This document shows, in pieces, positions 26,161 through 35,405 of a DNA stretch of 64,000 bases. A program made the position numbers and the translations under genes. The DNA is taken from assembly GCA_013177805.1 (NCBI GenBank), contig JABLXU010000047.1, positions 1-64,000 on the forward strand. Reading direction: 5' to 3'. This DNA is from Candidatus Omnitrophota bacterium (GTDB lineage Bacteria; Hinthialibacterota; Hinthialibacteria; Hinthialibacterales; Hinthialibacteraceae). The notes below the pieces were generated by a model that ran no database searches, was not told the DNA's origin, and worked only from the letters and a program-made list of their open reading frames with translations. How positions within the stretch are numbered: position 1 is the stretch's first letter; each line of letters begins with the position of its first letter.

Positions 26161-26960
26161 CAGCAGAAGGGACGCGCATAATGAAAAAAAGGCCGAAACC
26201 TAAATTGGCGGTATGGAAATTCGCGTCCTGCGACGGATGCCAGCTGAGCCTGTTGGATTGCGAGGAGGAGTTGCTGGCGGTGGTGGGCGAAGTGGAAATC
26301 GCCAATTTCCCCGAGGCCTCGCGGGCGGTGGTCAAGGGGCCGTATGACCTCTCCCTGGTCGAAGGCTCGATCACTACGCCCCATGACGCCGAGCGCATTC
26401 ACCAGGTGCGGCGCATGTCCACGAGCCTTATTTCCATCGGGGCGTGCGCCACGGCGGGTGGCATTCAATCCCTGCGCAATTTCAAGAATGTCCAGGATTT
26501 TACCGCGTTGGTGTATCCCTCGCCACAATACATCGACACGCTGAAAAAATCCACGCCCATTGCAGACCATGTGTTCGTCGATTTCGAACTGCGCGGATGC
26601 CCGATTAACAAGTATCAACTGCTTGAGGTGATCAGCGCCTACCTGAACAACCGCAAACCCAATATTCCGAATTACAGCGTCTGCATGGAATGCAAACGCC
26701 AGGGCAACGTTTGCGTCATGGTCGCGCATGGCATTCCTTGCATGGGGCCGGTAACTCAGGCCGGATGCAACGCGCTGTGCCCGTCGTACCAACGGGGGTG
26801 CTTTGCCTGTTTCGGTCCCAAGGAATCGTCCAACACCAGCAGCCTCAGCGAATGGTTTATCCAAACCGGCATGAAGAAGGATGACGTGATCCGCGCCTTC
26901 CGAGGCTTCAACGCCTACGCGGAACCTTTCCGGAGAGAGAGTGAAGCCTATGAAAGGTAA
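26157..26960 (+). CDS. hydD: [NiFe] hydrogenase small (delta) subunit
   Basis: The 267-residue protein has the small-subunit proximal cluster motif ASCDGCQLSLLD (about 21-32), then GACATAGGIQSLRN, the third Cys in FELRGCPIN and further Cys-rich cluster motifs CMECKRQGNVC, GIPCMGPVTQAGCNALCP and GCFACFGP. It carries the Fe-S relay to the NiFe centre. The ATG overlaps the hydG stop with GGGAG 5 nt upstream; ATG at 26181 is an alternative. There is no Tat signal, so it is cytoplasmic, as expected for group 3. Confidence 0.93.
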   Translation: MTAEGTRIMKKRPKPKLAVWKFASCDGCQLSLLDCEEELLAVVGEVEIANFPEASRAVVKGPYDLSLVEGSITTPHDAERIHQVRRMSTSLISIGACATAGGIQSLRNFKNVQDFTALVYPSPQYIDTLKKSTPIADHVFVDFELRGCPINKYQLLEVISAYLNNRKPNIPNYSVCMECKRQGNVCVMVAHGIPCMGPVTQAGCNALCPSYQRGCFACFGPKESSNTSSLSEWFIQTGMKKDDVIRAFRGFNAYAEPFRRESEAYER

Positions 26961-28326
26961 AACCCCCCCGGCCAAAACCTCCAAATCCCTCCCCCCGGCG
27001 GCCAAGAAAAATTCCAAGGCCGCGCGCCGCGATGGTTCGAGCACCCGGATCATCCAAGTGGATTACCTAGCCCGCGTCGAAGGCGAAGGCGGGCTCTATA
27101 TCAAAATTTCCGGCAACGAAGTCCGTGAGGTCCAGTTCAAGATTTTCGAACCGCCCCGCTTTTTCGAAGCGTTTTTGCGCGGCCGCCTGTACCGCGAGGC
27201 GCCCGACATCACCGCCCGGATTTGTGGAATTTGCCCTGTCGCGTATCAAATGAGCGCCAGCCACGCCATCGAAAAGGCGTTCGGCGTCACCATCATCGGC
27301 CCGATCCGGGATCTGCGGCGGCTGCTCTACTGCGGCGAGTGGATCGAAAGCCACGCCCTGCACGTTCTGATGCTCCACGCGCCCGATTTTCTCGGCTATC
27401 AAGACGCCATCCAGATGGCCAAGGACCATCCAGACCTTGTCCAGACCGGGCTGAAGATCAAAAAAATCGGCAATGACATCGTCAATTTGCTGGGGGGACG
27501 GGAGATTCACCCCATCAACGTACAAGTGGGCGGGTTTTACCGAGTCCCTCCACGAAAACAATTCGAGCCGCTCATCGAGCGACTCAAATGGGCGAGGGAG
27601 CAGGCGGTCGGGCTGGCGAAATGGTGCGCCACCCTGCCGATTCCCTCGTTCGAATACGACTACGAGTTCGCCGCTCTCCACCATCCGACCGAGTATCCCT
27701 TTAACGAGGGCCGTATCCGCACCAGCAAGGGCCTTGATATCCCTGTGGAGGATTTCGAAAAATACTTCATCGAGGAACATGTGCCACATTCGACTTCCTT
27801 GCAGGCGCGCCTCAAGGAGCGGGGAGCGTATTTTGTCGGCCCTACCGCCCGCTACAATCTGAACTACGACCAACTCTCACCCTTGGCGCAGGAGACCGCC
27901 AAAGCCATTGGACTTTCCCACTTTTCGCGCAATCCGTTCGAAAGCATCCTGGTGCGCGCGGTGGAGATCGTGTACGCTTGTGACGAGGCACTGCGGATTC
28001 TGGAACATTTCCACCCCCCCGACCGGCCGGCCATCCCGTTGCAACCGCAGGCCGCGACCGGCTACGGCTGTACCGAAGCGCCGCGGGGAATGCTTTACCA
28101 CCGCTACACGTTAGACCGCGAGGGGGTTATTCTGGACGCCCGGATCGTACCACCGACTTCGCAGAACCAAAAAATCATTGAAAACGATTTGCTGCGGTTC
28201 GTGTCAGCCAATCTGAAAATGCCCAAGGACGAATTGACCTGGAAATGCGAACAAGCCATCCGCAATTACGATCCCTGCATATCGTGCTCATGCCATTTTT
28301 TAAAATTGCGCATCGAGCGCGAGTGA
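26950..28326 (+). CDS. hydA: [NiFe] hydrogenase large (alpha) subunit
   Basis: The 458-residue protein carries both nickel-binding motifs: RICGICP near the N-terminus and DPCISCSCHF near the C-terminus. The residues LKLRIERE after the second motif are the extension normally cut off by the maturation protease encoded next door. With the beta, gamma and delta genes upstream it makes a cytoplasmic group 3b bidirectional, NAD(P)-linked hydrogenase. The N-terminus (about 1-25) is Lys/Pro/Ala-rich and not part of the fold. The ATG at 26950 overlaps hydD; a GTG three codons earlier is possible. Confidence 0.95.
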   Translation: MKGKTPPAKTSKSLPPAAKKNSKAARRDGSSTRIIQVDYLARVEGEGGLYIKISGNEVREVQFKIFEPPRFFEAFLRGRLYREAPDITARICGICPVAYQMSASHAIEKAFGVTIIGPIRDLRRLLYCGEWIESHALHVLMLHAPDFLGYQDAIQMAKDHPDLVQTGLKIKKIGNDIVNLLGGREIHPINVQVGGFYRVPPRKQFEPLIERLKWAREQAVGLAKWCATLPIPSFEYDYEFAALHHPTEYPFNEGRIRTSKGLDIPVEDFEKYFIEEHVPHSTSLQARLKERGAYFVGPTARYNLNYDQLSPLAQETAKAIGLSHFSRNPFESILVRAVEIVYACDEALRILEHFHPPDRPAIPLQPQAATGYGCTEAPRGMLYHRYTLDREGVILDARIVPPTSQNQKIIENDLLRFVSANLKMPKDELTWKCEQAIRNYDPCISCSCHFLKLRIERE

Positions 28327-28339
28327 CCGGCCCTCGATC

Positions 28340-28852
28340 ATGACCGCGCCACCGGCCTGGATCCAAATTCCCGCCATCGTCATCGGCCTGGGCCATTACG
28401 GTCGGGGTGATGACGCGGCCGGGCTTCTCGCCGCCCGGCGTGTCCAGGAGGCCACACTCCCCCATGTTCCTGTCTTCCTCTGCCCCGGCGATTGTAGCCG
28501 TCTGCTCGAAATGTGGGCTGGAACAGAGAATGTTATGCTCATTGATGCCGTATCATCCGGGGCCGAACCGGGCAAGACGCACAAATGGGACGTTAAAACG
28601 GATCCCCTTGAAACATCTTGGTTTGCGTTGTCCACGCACGCGTTCGGACCGTTAGACGCCATTGCCTTGGCCAAAGCCCTGAAACAATTGCCGGAAAACT
28701 TGTGGATTTATGGAATCGAAGGCAAACAGTTTGGCCTGGGCGATGATGTTTCCCCTGAAGTGCAATCCGCCATCGAGACCATCGCCCAGCGTGTGGTGGC
28801 GGATATCCAAGCGATTCTCAAGAAACGTGATCGTTCATCCGCAGAGAAATAA
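28340..28852 (+). CDS. Hydrogenase maturation protease (HycI/HybD family)
   Basis: The 170-residue protein starts with the family strand VIGLGHYGRGDDAAG. The Asp pair is in place, but the Asn of the usual GxGN is His here. Later parts include VMLIDAVSSG (second metal-binding Asp) and LSTHAFGP (His ligand region), then IYGIEGKQF. It removes the C-terminal extension of the large subunit after nickel insertion. It follows hydA by 13 nt and precedes hypA by 4 nt, so it is in the same transcript. Confidence 0.9.
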   Translation: MTAPPAWIQIPAIVIGLGHYGRGDDAAGLLAARRVQEATLPHVPVFLCPGDCSRLLEMWAGTENVMLIDAVSSGAEPGKTHKWDVKTDPLETSWFALSTHAFGPLDAIALAKALKQLPENLWIYGIEGKQFGLGDDVSPEVQSAIETIAQRVVADIQAILKKRDRSSAEK

Positions 28853-28856
28853 GCCA

Positions 28857-29123
28857 ATGCACGAATCATCTCTGATGCGCGATTTGCTTGCCAAAATTGA
28901 GGCGGCGCTTGTTGAACAAGGCGCCTGCCGCGTGGTCCGTGTTTCCATCCGTCTGGGCGCGCTGTGCGGAATTTCGCCCGGACATTTTCGCGGCCATTTC
29001 TCCCTTGCCGCTCAAGGAACCCCCGCCGAGCATGCCTTTCTGGAGATTAAACAATCTGAAAACCTGGCCGATCCCCACGCCCGGGACGTCCTTTTAGAAC
29101 GCCTCGAGGTAGAATACGAATAA
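28857..29123 (+). CDS. hypA: HypA-like nickel chaperone without the zinc ribbon
   Basis: The 88-residue protein begins MHESSLMRDLLAKIEAAL, with the His2-Glu3 nickel site of HypA. The central strand pattern VVRVSIRLGALCGISPGHFRGHF also fits. The usual zinc ribbon with two CxxC pairs (about 40 residues) is missing: after LEIKQSENLADP the chain goes straight to the final helix/strand RDVLLERLEVEYE. Only two Cys occur in the whole protein. HypA is normally about 113 residues. The protein may still deliver nickel with altered partner use, especially as hypB is absent from this cluster. Confidence 0.85.
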   Translation: MHESSLMRDLLAKIEAALVEQGACRVVRVSIRLGALCGISPGHFRGHFSLAAQGTPAEHAFLEIKQSENLADPHARDVLLERLEVEYE

Positions 29124-29196
29124 GGACGCGAGGTATTGGCAAAGGGCGATCCTCGAGGGATCCTCTTCCATTCTAGGACAGGCATTCACTTCGATT

Positions 29197-31512
29197 GTGA
29201 CCCAATCCGTCAAACGTCTTCATCTCGATATCCGCGGCACCGTGCAAGGTGTGGGATTCCGCCCGTTTCTCTACCGCCTCGCCGTTGAACTGCGCCTCTC
29301 CGGATGGGTGAGCAACACCCCCCAGGGTGTGATTGTGGAGGTGGAAGGCCCTGGGGACGCCGTAGACCGCTTCGTCCAACGTCTCCGGGAGGAAAAACCC
29401 GCGCATTCCCGTCTTGATCAACTGGAAAAGAAGGAGATCCCCGCGCAAGGCGCGACGGTATTCGAAATCCGCGCCAGTCTCGACGGCGGCGTCAAATCCG
29501 CCCTCATGCTGCCCGATTTGGCCACCTGCCGCGATTGCCTGAACGAAGTGTATGATCCCCGCAACCGGCGTTACCTCTATCCCTTTACCAATTGCACCCA
29601 CTGCGGTCCGCGCTTCAGTATCATCGAAACGTTGCCCTACGACAGGCCCCACACCAGCATGAAGCACTTTGCAATGTGCCCCCGTTGTCAGGAGGAATAC
29701 GAGAATCCCCTTGACCGCCGCTTTCACGCCCAGCCCAACGCCTGCCCCGAATGCGGCCCGTGGCTGGAATGGTGGAATCCAAGCGGCCATTCGCTGGCTA
29801 CGCGTCATGAAGCCCTGCTGGCGGCAGCAGAAGCCATTCGCGAAGGACGGATCGTGGCCGTAAAGGGCCTGGGCGGATTCCATTTGATGGGGGACGCGCG
29901 CGATTCCGCAGCCGTGGCCCGCCTGCGCGAACGCAAGCACCGGGAAGAAAAGCCTTTCGCGCTGTTGTTCCCCTCACTGGAATCCCTGCGGGATGAGTGT
30001 GAAGTCTCGGATCTTGAGGAAAAGTTGCTTCTTTCGCCCGAATCGCCCATCGTATTGCTGCGGCGTGTCATCCAGCCTGCGTCCGCGAGTCCTGTGTGCC
30101 ATGAGGTGGCGCCTGGTAATCCCTATCTCGGCGCCATGCTGCCCTATACGCCTTTGCATCACATTCTCCTGCGCGAGCTCGGCTTTCCCGTGGTCGCTAC
30201 GAGCGGCAACCTGTCGGATGAGCCGATCTGCACGGATGAACACGAAGCCCTCCAGCGTCTGGCGGGCATCGCCGATGGCTTTTTGGTTCACAACCGCCCC
30301 ATCGTCCGGCATGTCGATGACTCCATCGTCCGAGTGATCGCCGGACGGGAGATGATTCTGCGCCGTGCCCGGGGATATGCCCCCTTGCCCATCGAAAATC
30401 CTGAAACCGGGCCGCCCAAACTAGCCGTGGGCGCGCATCTCAAGAACGCCATCGCCCTGGGCGCGGGGACCCATATTTTCATCAGCCAGCATATCGGCGA
30501 CCTGGAAACCCCCCAGGCTTACGGCGCGTTTCTCGAAGTAATCGGCAGCTTCCAGCGCGTGTATGAAACCACGCCCGCGGCGGTGGTTTGCGATCTGCAT
30601 CCCGATTATCTCTCCACTCATTACGCGGAACAGACCGGCCAGCCCCTTCACCATGTGCAGCATCACTACGCGCACGTGTTGTCGTGCATGGCCGAGCACC
30701 GCCTGGACGGCCCCGTGCTGGGGATCTCCTGGGATGGAACCGGATTCGGCCTGGATGGCACCATTTGGGGTGGTGAGTTTCTTCTAGCGACGCGTGAGCA
30801 TTTCACCCGATTCGCCCATTGGCGGACCTTCCCACTGCCTTCGGGCGAGAAGGCCATCAAGGATCCGCGCCGGACAGCCCTGGGCCTGCTGTATGAAGGT
30901 CTGGGAAAGAAAGCCTTTCAGCGGACGGATCTGTTTCCTATCCGATCATTCACTCCAGGCGAATTGAGCGTGCTGCGCGATTTGTTGGAGAAAGGCCTTC
31001 ACTCGCCGCGGACCTCCAGTGTGGGGCGCTTATTTGATGCGGTAGCGGCTTTGCTTGGATTACGTACCCACGTGTCGTTTGAAGGACAGGCGGCGATGGA
31101 GTTAGAATTTGCCCTGGCCGGAGTGAACTCGGACGAAGCGTATCCGGTGGAGATTCGCGCCAATCCGGTGGATGCCCAAGCCCCGGATACCGATTCCAGC
31201 CCTTACGTGGTGGATTGGGAACCGTTGCTGCGTGCTATACTTTCCGATATGCAAGAATCGGTGCCTGTTGGAGTGATTTCGGCCCGGTTTCATAATGCGT
31301 TGGTGGAAAGCCTAGTGCGGACCGCCCAACGCGCGGGTGAAACATCGGTGATATTGACCGGCGGATGTTTTCAGAATCGGTATCTCGCCGAAGGGGCCAT
31401 TGCGCGCCTGCGGGAGGAAGGATTCGAGCCGTATTGGCACCGCCGCGTCCCCCCCAACGACGGCGGCATCGCCCTGGGGCAGATTTGGGCGGCGGGAGCT
31501 GATGGTCAATAA
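29197..31512 (+). CDS. hypF: Carbamoyltransferase HypF
   Basis: The 771-residue protein starts at GTG 29197. It has an acylphosphatase domain (GTVQGVGFRPFLYRLA), two zinc fingers of the form CxxC...CxxC (CRDCLNEV with CTHCGPRF; CPRCQEEY with CPECGPW), a YrdC-like domain (VAVKGLGGFHLMGDA, KHREEKPFALL) and a C-terminal Kae1/TobZ-like domain (HHYAHVLSCMAEH, GTGFGLDGTIWGGEF). It makes the thiocarbamate that becomes the CN ligands of the Fe centre, working with HypE. No strong ribosome site precedes the GTG. Length is normal. Confidence 0.96.
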   Translation: MTQSVKRLHLDIRGTVQGVGFRPFLYRLAVELRLSGWVSNTPQGVIVEVEGPGDAVDRFVQRLREEKPAHSRLDQLEKKEIPAQGATVFEIRASLDGGVKSALMLPDLATCRDCLNEVYDPRNRRYLYPFTNCTHCGPRFSIIETLPYDRPHTSMKHFAMCPRCQEEYENPLDRRFHAQPNACPECGPWLEWWNPSGHSLATRHEALLAAAEAIREGRIVAVKGLGGFHLMGDARDSAAVARLRERKHREEKPFALLFPSLESLRDECEVSDLEEKLLLSPESPIVLLRRVIQPASASPVCHEVAPGNPYLGAMLPYTPLHHILLRELGFPVVATSGNLSDEPICTDEHEALQRLAGIADGFLVHNRPIVRHVDDSIVRVIAGREMILRRARGYAPLPIENPETGPPKLAVGAHLKNAIALGAGTHIFISQHIGDLETPQAYGAFLEVIGSFQRVYETTPAAVVCDLHPDYLSTHYAEQTGQPLHHVQHHYAHVLSCMAEHRLDGPVLGISWDGTGFGLDGTIWGGEFLLATREHFTRFAHWRTFPLPSGEKAIKDPRRTALGLLYEGLGKKAFQRTDLFPIRSFTPGELSVLRDLLEKGLHSPRTSSVGRLFDAVAALLGLRTHVSFEGQAAMELEFALAGVNSDEAYPVEIRANPVDAQAPDTDSSPYVVDWEPLLRAILSDMQESVPVGVISARFHNALVESLVRTAQRAGETSVILTGGCFQNRYLAEGAIARLREEGFEPYWHRRVPPNDGGIALGQIWAAGADGQ

Positions 31513-31648
31513 TTCACTGCGGAGACACTGAGGGCGCGATGAATTTTAGATTCACATAACGGCCTAAACGGGAGGGTAATCCTCCGGGTGAGCCGCTTTC
31601 GGGTGAGGGAATCCACCCCATGGCTTTTTGAATAGGAGATCCTGCTTT

Positions 31649-31885
31649 ATGTGTTTAGGCATACCAGGAAAAATCGTCAGTATTTCGGGGGAGGATCCCC
31701 TCTACCGGGTGGGGAAAATCGATTTTGGCGGCATCCGGAAAGAGATCTCCCTGGCCTATGTGCCCGAGGCCGAGGTAGGAAATTATGTCATCGTGCACGC
31801 CGGTTTCGCCATCAGCGTCATTGACGAGCAGGAAGCCAACGAAGTTTTTCAGTACCTCAAGGAAATGGAAGAGGTGCAAGGCTGA
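31649..31885 (+). CDS. hypC: Hydrogenase assembly chaperone HypC
   Basis: The 78-residue protein begins MCLGIPGKIVSI, with the catalytic N-terminal Cys2 of HypC. It binds HypD and the immature large subunit and carries the Fe(CN)2CO unit. AGGAGA precedes the ATG by about 10 nt. hypD follows after 33 nt. Confidence 0.95.
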   Translation: MCLGIPGKIVSISGEDPLYRVGKIDFGGIRKEISLAYVPEAEVGNYVIVHAGFAISVIDEQEANEVFQYLKEMEEVQG

Positions 31886-31918
31886 GTCAACGTTCCTTCA
31901 TCTCAGAAAAAATTGATC

Positions 31919-33025
31919 ATGAAATACCTGGATGAATACCGCGATCCGGACGCGGCGCGTTCATTTGTGAAGGCCATCCATGGGGTGGCCACCCAGCCGT
32001 GGGCCCTTATGGAAATCTGCGGCGGCCAGACGCATTCCATCGTTAAGTACGGCATTGACGATTTGTTACCTGAATCGCTCACGCTCATTCACGGGCCGGG
32101 CTGCCCGGTGTGCGTCACGCCGGTGAGTATTCTCGACAAGGCCATCGAGATCGCCGCGCGGCCGGATGTGATCTTTTGTTCATTCGGCGACATGCTCCGG
32201 GTTCCGGGCAGTGAACGTGATCTGTTTACGGTCAAGGCGGGGGGGGGCGACGTGCGGGTGGTCTATTCGCCCCTGGACGCGCTCCAACTGGCCCGCGAGA
32301 ATCCCGGCCGCGAGATAGTTTTTTTCGCTATCGGCTTCGAAACCACGGCTCCCGCCAACGCCATGGCCGTGCACCAGGCGAAACGCGAGGGAATCCGCAA
32401 TTTCTCCCTCCTTGTCTCGCACGTTCTTGTGCCGCCGGCCATGGAGGCGATCTTGTCCTCGGACGATAACCGGGTTCAGGGATTCTTGGCCGCCGGGCAT
32501 GTTTGTAGTGTGATGGGCTATACCGAGTATGTTCCCATCGCCCAAAAATACCACGTGCCCATCGTGGTCACCGGTTTCGAACCGCTGGATATTCTGCAGG
32601 GCATTTATATGTGTGTGAAGCAACTCGAGGAAGGCCGCGCGGAAGTCGAAAACCAATACGTCCGGTCCGTGCGGAAAGACGGCAACGAGGCCGCCCGCCG
32701 GATGATCACCGAGGTTTTCCAGATCGTGCCCCGCGCCTGGCGCGGCCTGGGAGAGATTCCCCGCAGCGGCTTTGGCCTGCGCCCCGAATACGCGGATTGG
32801 GATGCCGAACGGCGCTTCGGTTACGTGGGGGATATGAATGTCACTGACTTGTCCGAGTGCATCAGCGGCCTGATTTTGCGTGGCGTAAAAAAACCGCATG
32901 AATGCCCGGCTTTCGCGGACCGATGTACCCCCGAACGTCCCCTGGGCGCGCCAATGGTCTCCTCGGAGGGGGCCTGCGCCGCCTATTACCGTTACAAGCG
33001 GGACACTGTCCACCAGGCGGAGTAA
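31919..33025 (+). CDS. hypD: Hydrogenase maturation factor HypD
   Basis: The 368-residue protein contains the family motifs MEICGGQTHSI, GPGCPVCVTP (cofactor-binding Cys), GFETTAPANA, GFEPLDILQGIY and the C-terminal 4Fe-4S Cys region (KPHECPAFADRCTP, LGAPMVSSEGACAAYYRY). It assembles the Fe(CN)2CO group with HypC. The start chosen is ATG 31919; a TTG two codons earlier is open. A 331-nt gap with a repeat element separates it from hypE. Confidence 0.96.
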   Translation: MKYLDEYRDPDAARSFVKAIHGVATQPWALMEICGGQTHSIVKYGIDDLLPESLTLIHGPGCPVCVTPVSILDKAIEIAARPDVIFCSFGDMLRVPGSERDLFTVKAGGGDVRVVYSPLDALQLARENPGREIVFFAIGFETTAPANAMAVHQAKREGIRNFSLLVSHVLVPPAMEAILSSDDNRVQGFLAAGHVCSVMGYTEYVPIAQKYHVPIVVTGFEPLDILQGIYMCVKQLEEGRAEVENQYVRSVRKDGNEAARRMITEVFQIVPRAWRGLGEIPRSGFGLRPEYADWDAERRFGYVGDMNVTDLSECISGLILRGVKKPHECPAFADRCTPERPLGAPMVSSEGACAAYYRYKRDTVHQAE

Positions 33026-33356
33026 GGCCAAGTATACTCTCATCCCGCAGTATGAGGCGGTTTCGATAGAAGGGACACATTGCTACGTGCCCCTCCAAGC
33101 AATAGAAATGGCATTGGAAGGAACAGAATTGAATCGGTAGTGAGACCTCGTTCCGAAGCTTTCCCTCACCCTGGCCCTCTCCCAGAGGGGAAAGTTCGTA
33201 GGGGCACGTGGCCACAGGCCCCTACAGAAGTTGGTGCATTGGGTTGGCATGAAAGAGAGGGAAATTAGGTAAGGGTGGACCATCGTGTCCGCCCGGATCG
33301 TCATCTGACCGGATGAGCCGGCCATTACCATCAATTGAGGTAACCGCGATACTACC
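33026..33356. other. Gap between hypD and hypE with a palindromic repeat element
   Basis: A 331-nt non-coding gap inside an otherwise tight operon. Its middle is filled by an inverted-repeat element (33083-33225, listed separately). Short frames here have no ribosome sites. Confidence 0.6.
33083..33225. repeat. MITE- or REP-like palindromic element
   Basis: The outer inverted repeat is CTACGTGCCCCT (33083-33094) against AGGGGCACGTGG (33200-33211), 11 of 12 matching. The right end also forms the hairpin GTAGGGGC / GCCCCTAC (33198-33205 and 33218-33225). Inside is a CCCTCTCCCAGAGGGG palindrome (about 33176-33190). No transposase is nearby, so mobility is inferred. Confidence 0.6.
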
Positions 33357-34412
33357 ATGACCGATACCCGGGATTTTTCGCTGTCCTGCCCGATACCCAA
33401 AACCGATTATCCCACGGTTCTCCTGGCGCATGGCGGGGGCGGGACGCTGATGCAGCGCCTGCTCGAAACAGTATTCTTTCCCACTTTCCAGAATGAAATC
33501 CTGGATCAGCACCACGATGCGGCCGTGTTTCCCGTGCCCCATGGCCGCATCGCCTTCACAACGGATTCTTACGTAGTCAATCCGCTCTTCTTTCCCGGCG
33601 GAGATATCGGCTCTCTGGCCGTGCACGGTACGGTCAACGATCTGGCCATGAGCGGCGCGCGGCCCCTGGCCCTCAGCGCGGGCTTCATTCTCGAGGAAGG
33701 CCTGCCCATGGAGACACTCGAACGCGTGGTGCGCTCCATGCAAGCCGCCGCCGCCCAAGTTGACGTGCCTATCGTCACCGGCGACACCAAGGTGGTGGAC
33801 CGGGGCAAGGGCGATGGGATCTTTATCAACACCGCCGGCATTGGTATCATCGAGCATGGCCTTGAGATCTCGCCCCGCTCCGTGCGTGAAGGCGGCGCCG
33901 TGCTCATTAACGGCGACTTAGGCCGCCACGGCATCGCCATCCTGGCCGTGCGCGAGGGACTGGCGTTCGAGACCGCCATCGAATCCGATTCTGCCCCACT
34001 GGCCGACCTCGTTCAACAATTACTTCAAGCAGGTTTGCGGATTCAATGTCTACGCGACCTCACACGCGGCGGCCTGGCCAGCGCGCTCAATGAGATCGCC
34101 GAAGTGTCCGGATTGACCATCGCTTTGGATGAACGCGCCATCCCCGTGCGGGAAGACGTGCGTGGCGCGTGCGAACTGCTGGGTTTCGATCCGCTGTATG
34201 TCGCCAACGAGGGGCGTATGGCGGCAATCATCGATCCAGAGGACGTCGACAATGCATTGGAAATCATGGCGGCACATCCTCAAGGGCAAGGCGCGGCGGT
34301 TATCGGCCGGGTGACGTCCCGGGCTGCCGCGCCAGTGGTCATGACCAGCCGCATCGGATCGTCCCGCATCGTGGACCGCCTGAGTGGAGAACAGCTGCCG
34401 AGGATTTGTTAA
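33357..34412 (+). CDS. hypE: Carbamoyl-phosphate-dependent dehydratase HypE
   Basis: The 351-residue protein has the PurM-like ATP-binding fold (HGGGGTLMQRL, FTTDSYVVNPLFFPGGDIG, DLAMSGARP, VTGDTKVV) and ends with the family C-terminus LPRIC, whose terminal Cys is carbamoylated by HypF and dehydrated to the thiocyanate. It is the last gene of the hyp set; efp converges on it from the right. Length and both ends are canonical. No hypB gene follows. Confidence 0.96.
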   Translation: MTDTRDFSLSCPIPKTDYPTVLLAHGGGGTLMQRLLETVFFPTFQNEILDQHHDAAVFPVPHGRIAFTTDSYVVNPLFFPGGDIGSLAVHGTVNDLAMSGARPLALSAGFILEEGLPMETLERVVRSMQAAAAQVDVPIVTGDTKVVDRGKGDGIFINTAGIGIIEHGLEISPRSVREGGAVLINGDLGRHGIAILAVREGLAFETAIESDSAPLADLVQQLLQAGLRIQCLRDLTRGGLASALNEIAEVSGLTIALDERAIPVREDVRGACELLGFDPLYVANEGRMAAIIDPEDVDNALEIMAAHPQGQGAAVIGRVTSRAAAPVVMTSRIGSSRIVDRLSGEQLPRIC

Positions 34413-34593
34413 TTGGGAGGCACTAGGAGAAAGGAAACAATATAGACTATAGACTGTTGGGTCTTCGGGGTTCTATTCGTCTTCGAAATTCTATTCAGGC
34501 AGGGAGTCTTGGAATAAAACCATGGCGAAATCCGGGGGGCCATGGGAGCCGGGACCGTTCCCAAGCGGGTAAACTTAATGAGCATAGGATATT

Positions 34594-35163
34594 TCACCCT
34601 GTTACGCGTTCCACATACTCGCCGGTACGGGTGTCCACTTTCAACACGTCACCTTCATTGATGAACAGAGGAACCTGGACAGTCGCCCCGGTTTCCACCT
34701 TGGCTGCCTTGGTGGCTCCCGAAACCGTATCCCCCCGGACGCCCGGCTCGGTCTCGATGACCTTCAATTCCATGAACGTTGGAATTTCCACATCCACCGG
34801 TTCGCCATTGTAAAACAGGAGTGTCAAATCGGTGTTTTCCTTAAGCCATAAATCCTTGCCCATAAGGGCCTCGGTGGGCAGGGAGAACTGCTCGTAGGTG
34901 TCGGTATTCATGAAGTGGAGTTCTTCATCCCGGTACAAAAACTGGACCTTCTGCGGTTCGAGCACCGCCCGTTCCATCGAGTCGTTGGATTTGATCGTCT
35001 TTTCCAGCACCCGCCCGGTTTTCAAGTTCTTGACTTTGATGCGGATGAACGCCTGGCCCTTCCCCGGTGAAATATGCTCATACTTGGTGCATTCCCAGAC
35101 TTCTCCGTCAATTTCGAGTTTGGTCCCCGCGCGGACATCGGTCGGTTTAATGGTAATGCCCAT
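34594..35163 (-). CDS. efp: Translation elongation factor P
   Basis: The 189-residue protein from MGITIKPTDV has three beta-barrel domains, the modification loop SPGKGQAF with Lys35 at its tip, and the C-terminal signature VSGATKAAKVETGATVQVPLFI. EF-P rescues ribosomes stalled on proline stretches. The GGAGAG about 8 nt upstream sets the start at 35163; a longer reading from 35178 has no proper ribosome site. Modification enzymes (EpmAB or EarP) are not in the window. Confidence 0.95.
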   Translation of the reverse strand: MGITIKPTDVRAGTKLEIDGEVWECTKYEHISPGKGQAFIRIKVKNLKTGRVLEKTIKSNDSMERAVLEPQKVQFLYRDEELHFMNTDTYEQFSLPTEALMGKDLWLKENTDLTLLFYNGEPVDVEIPTFMELKVIETEPGVRGDTVSGATKAAKVETGATVQVPLFINEGDVLKVDTRTGEYVERVTG

Positions 35164-35405
35164 TGATTCGCTCTCCATCCTGGAAAATAGAATTTACTGA
35201 ACCGGACATTATACAAACGAACGGCCAAAATTGAATCCACGCGCTGGAGGGAGTTTCCAGGAAGGAATGCCTCACGAACCGCTGGAGGGGGAAATCCGTT
35301 CGGGGGCCGTGGCGGGAACCAATCCGGTTACGGTGTTGACATAAACCTCAATTGTCTTTGTCTGAGCGACACTTTTCATGATCTCCGGCCCCGTGATGCA
35401 AAGAA

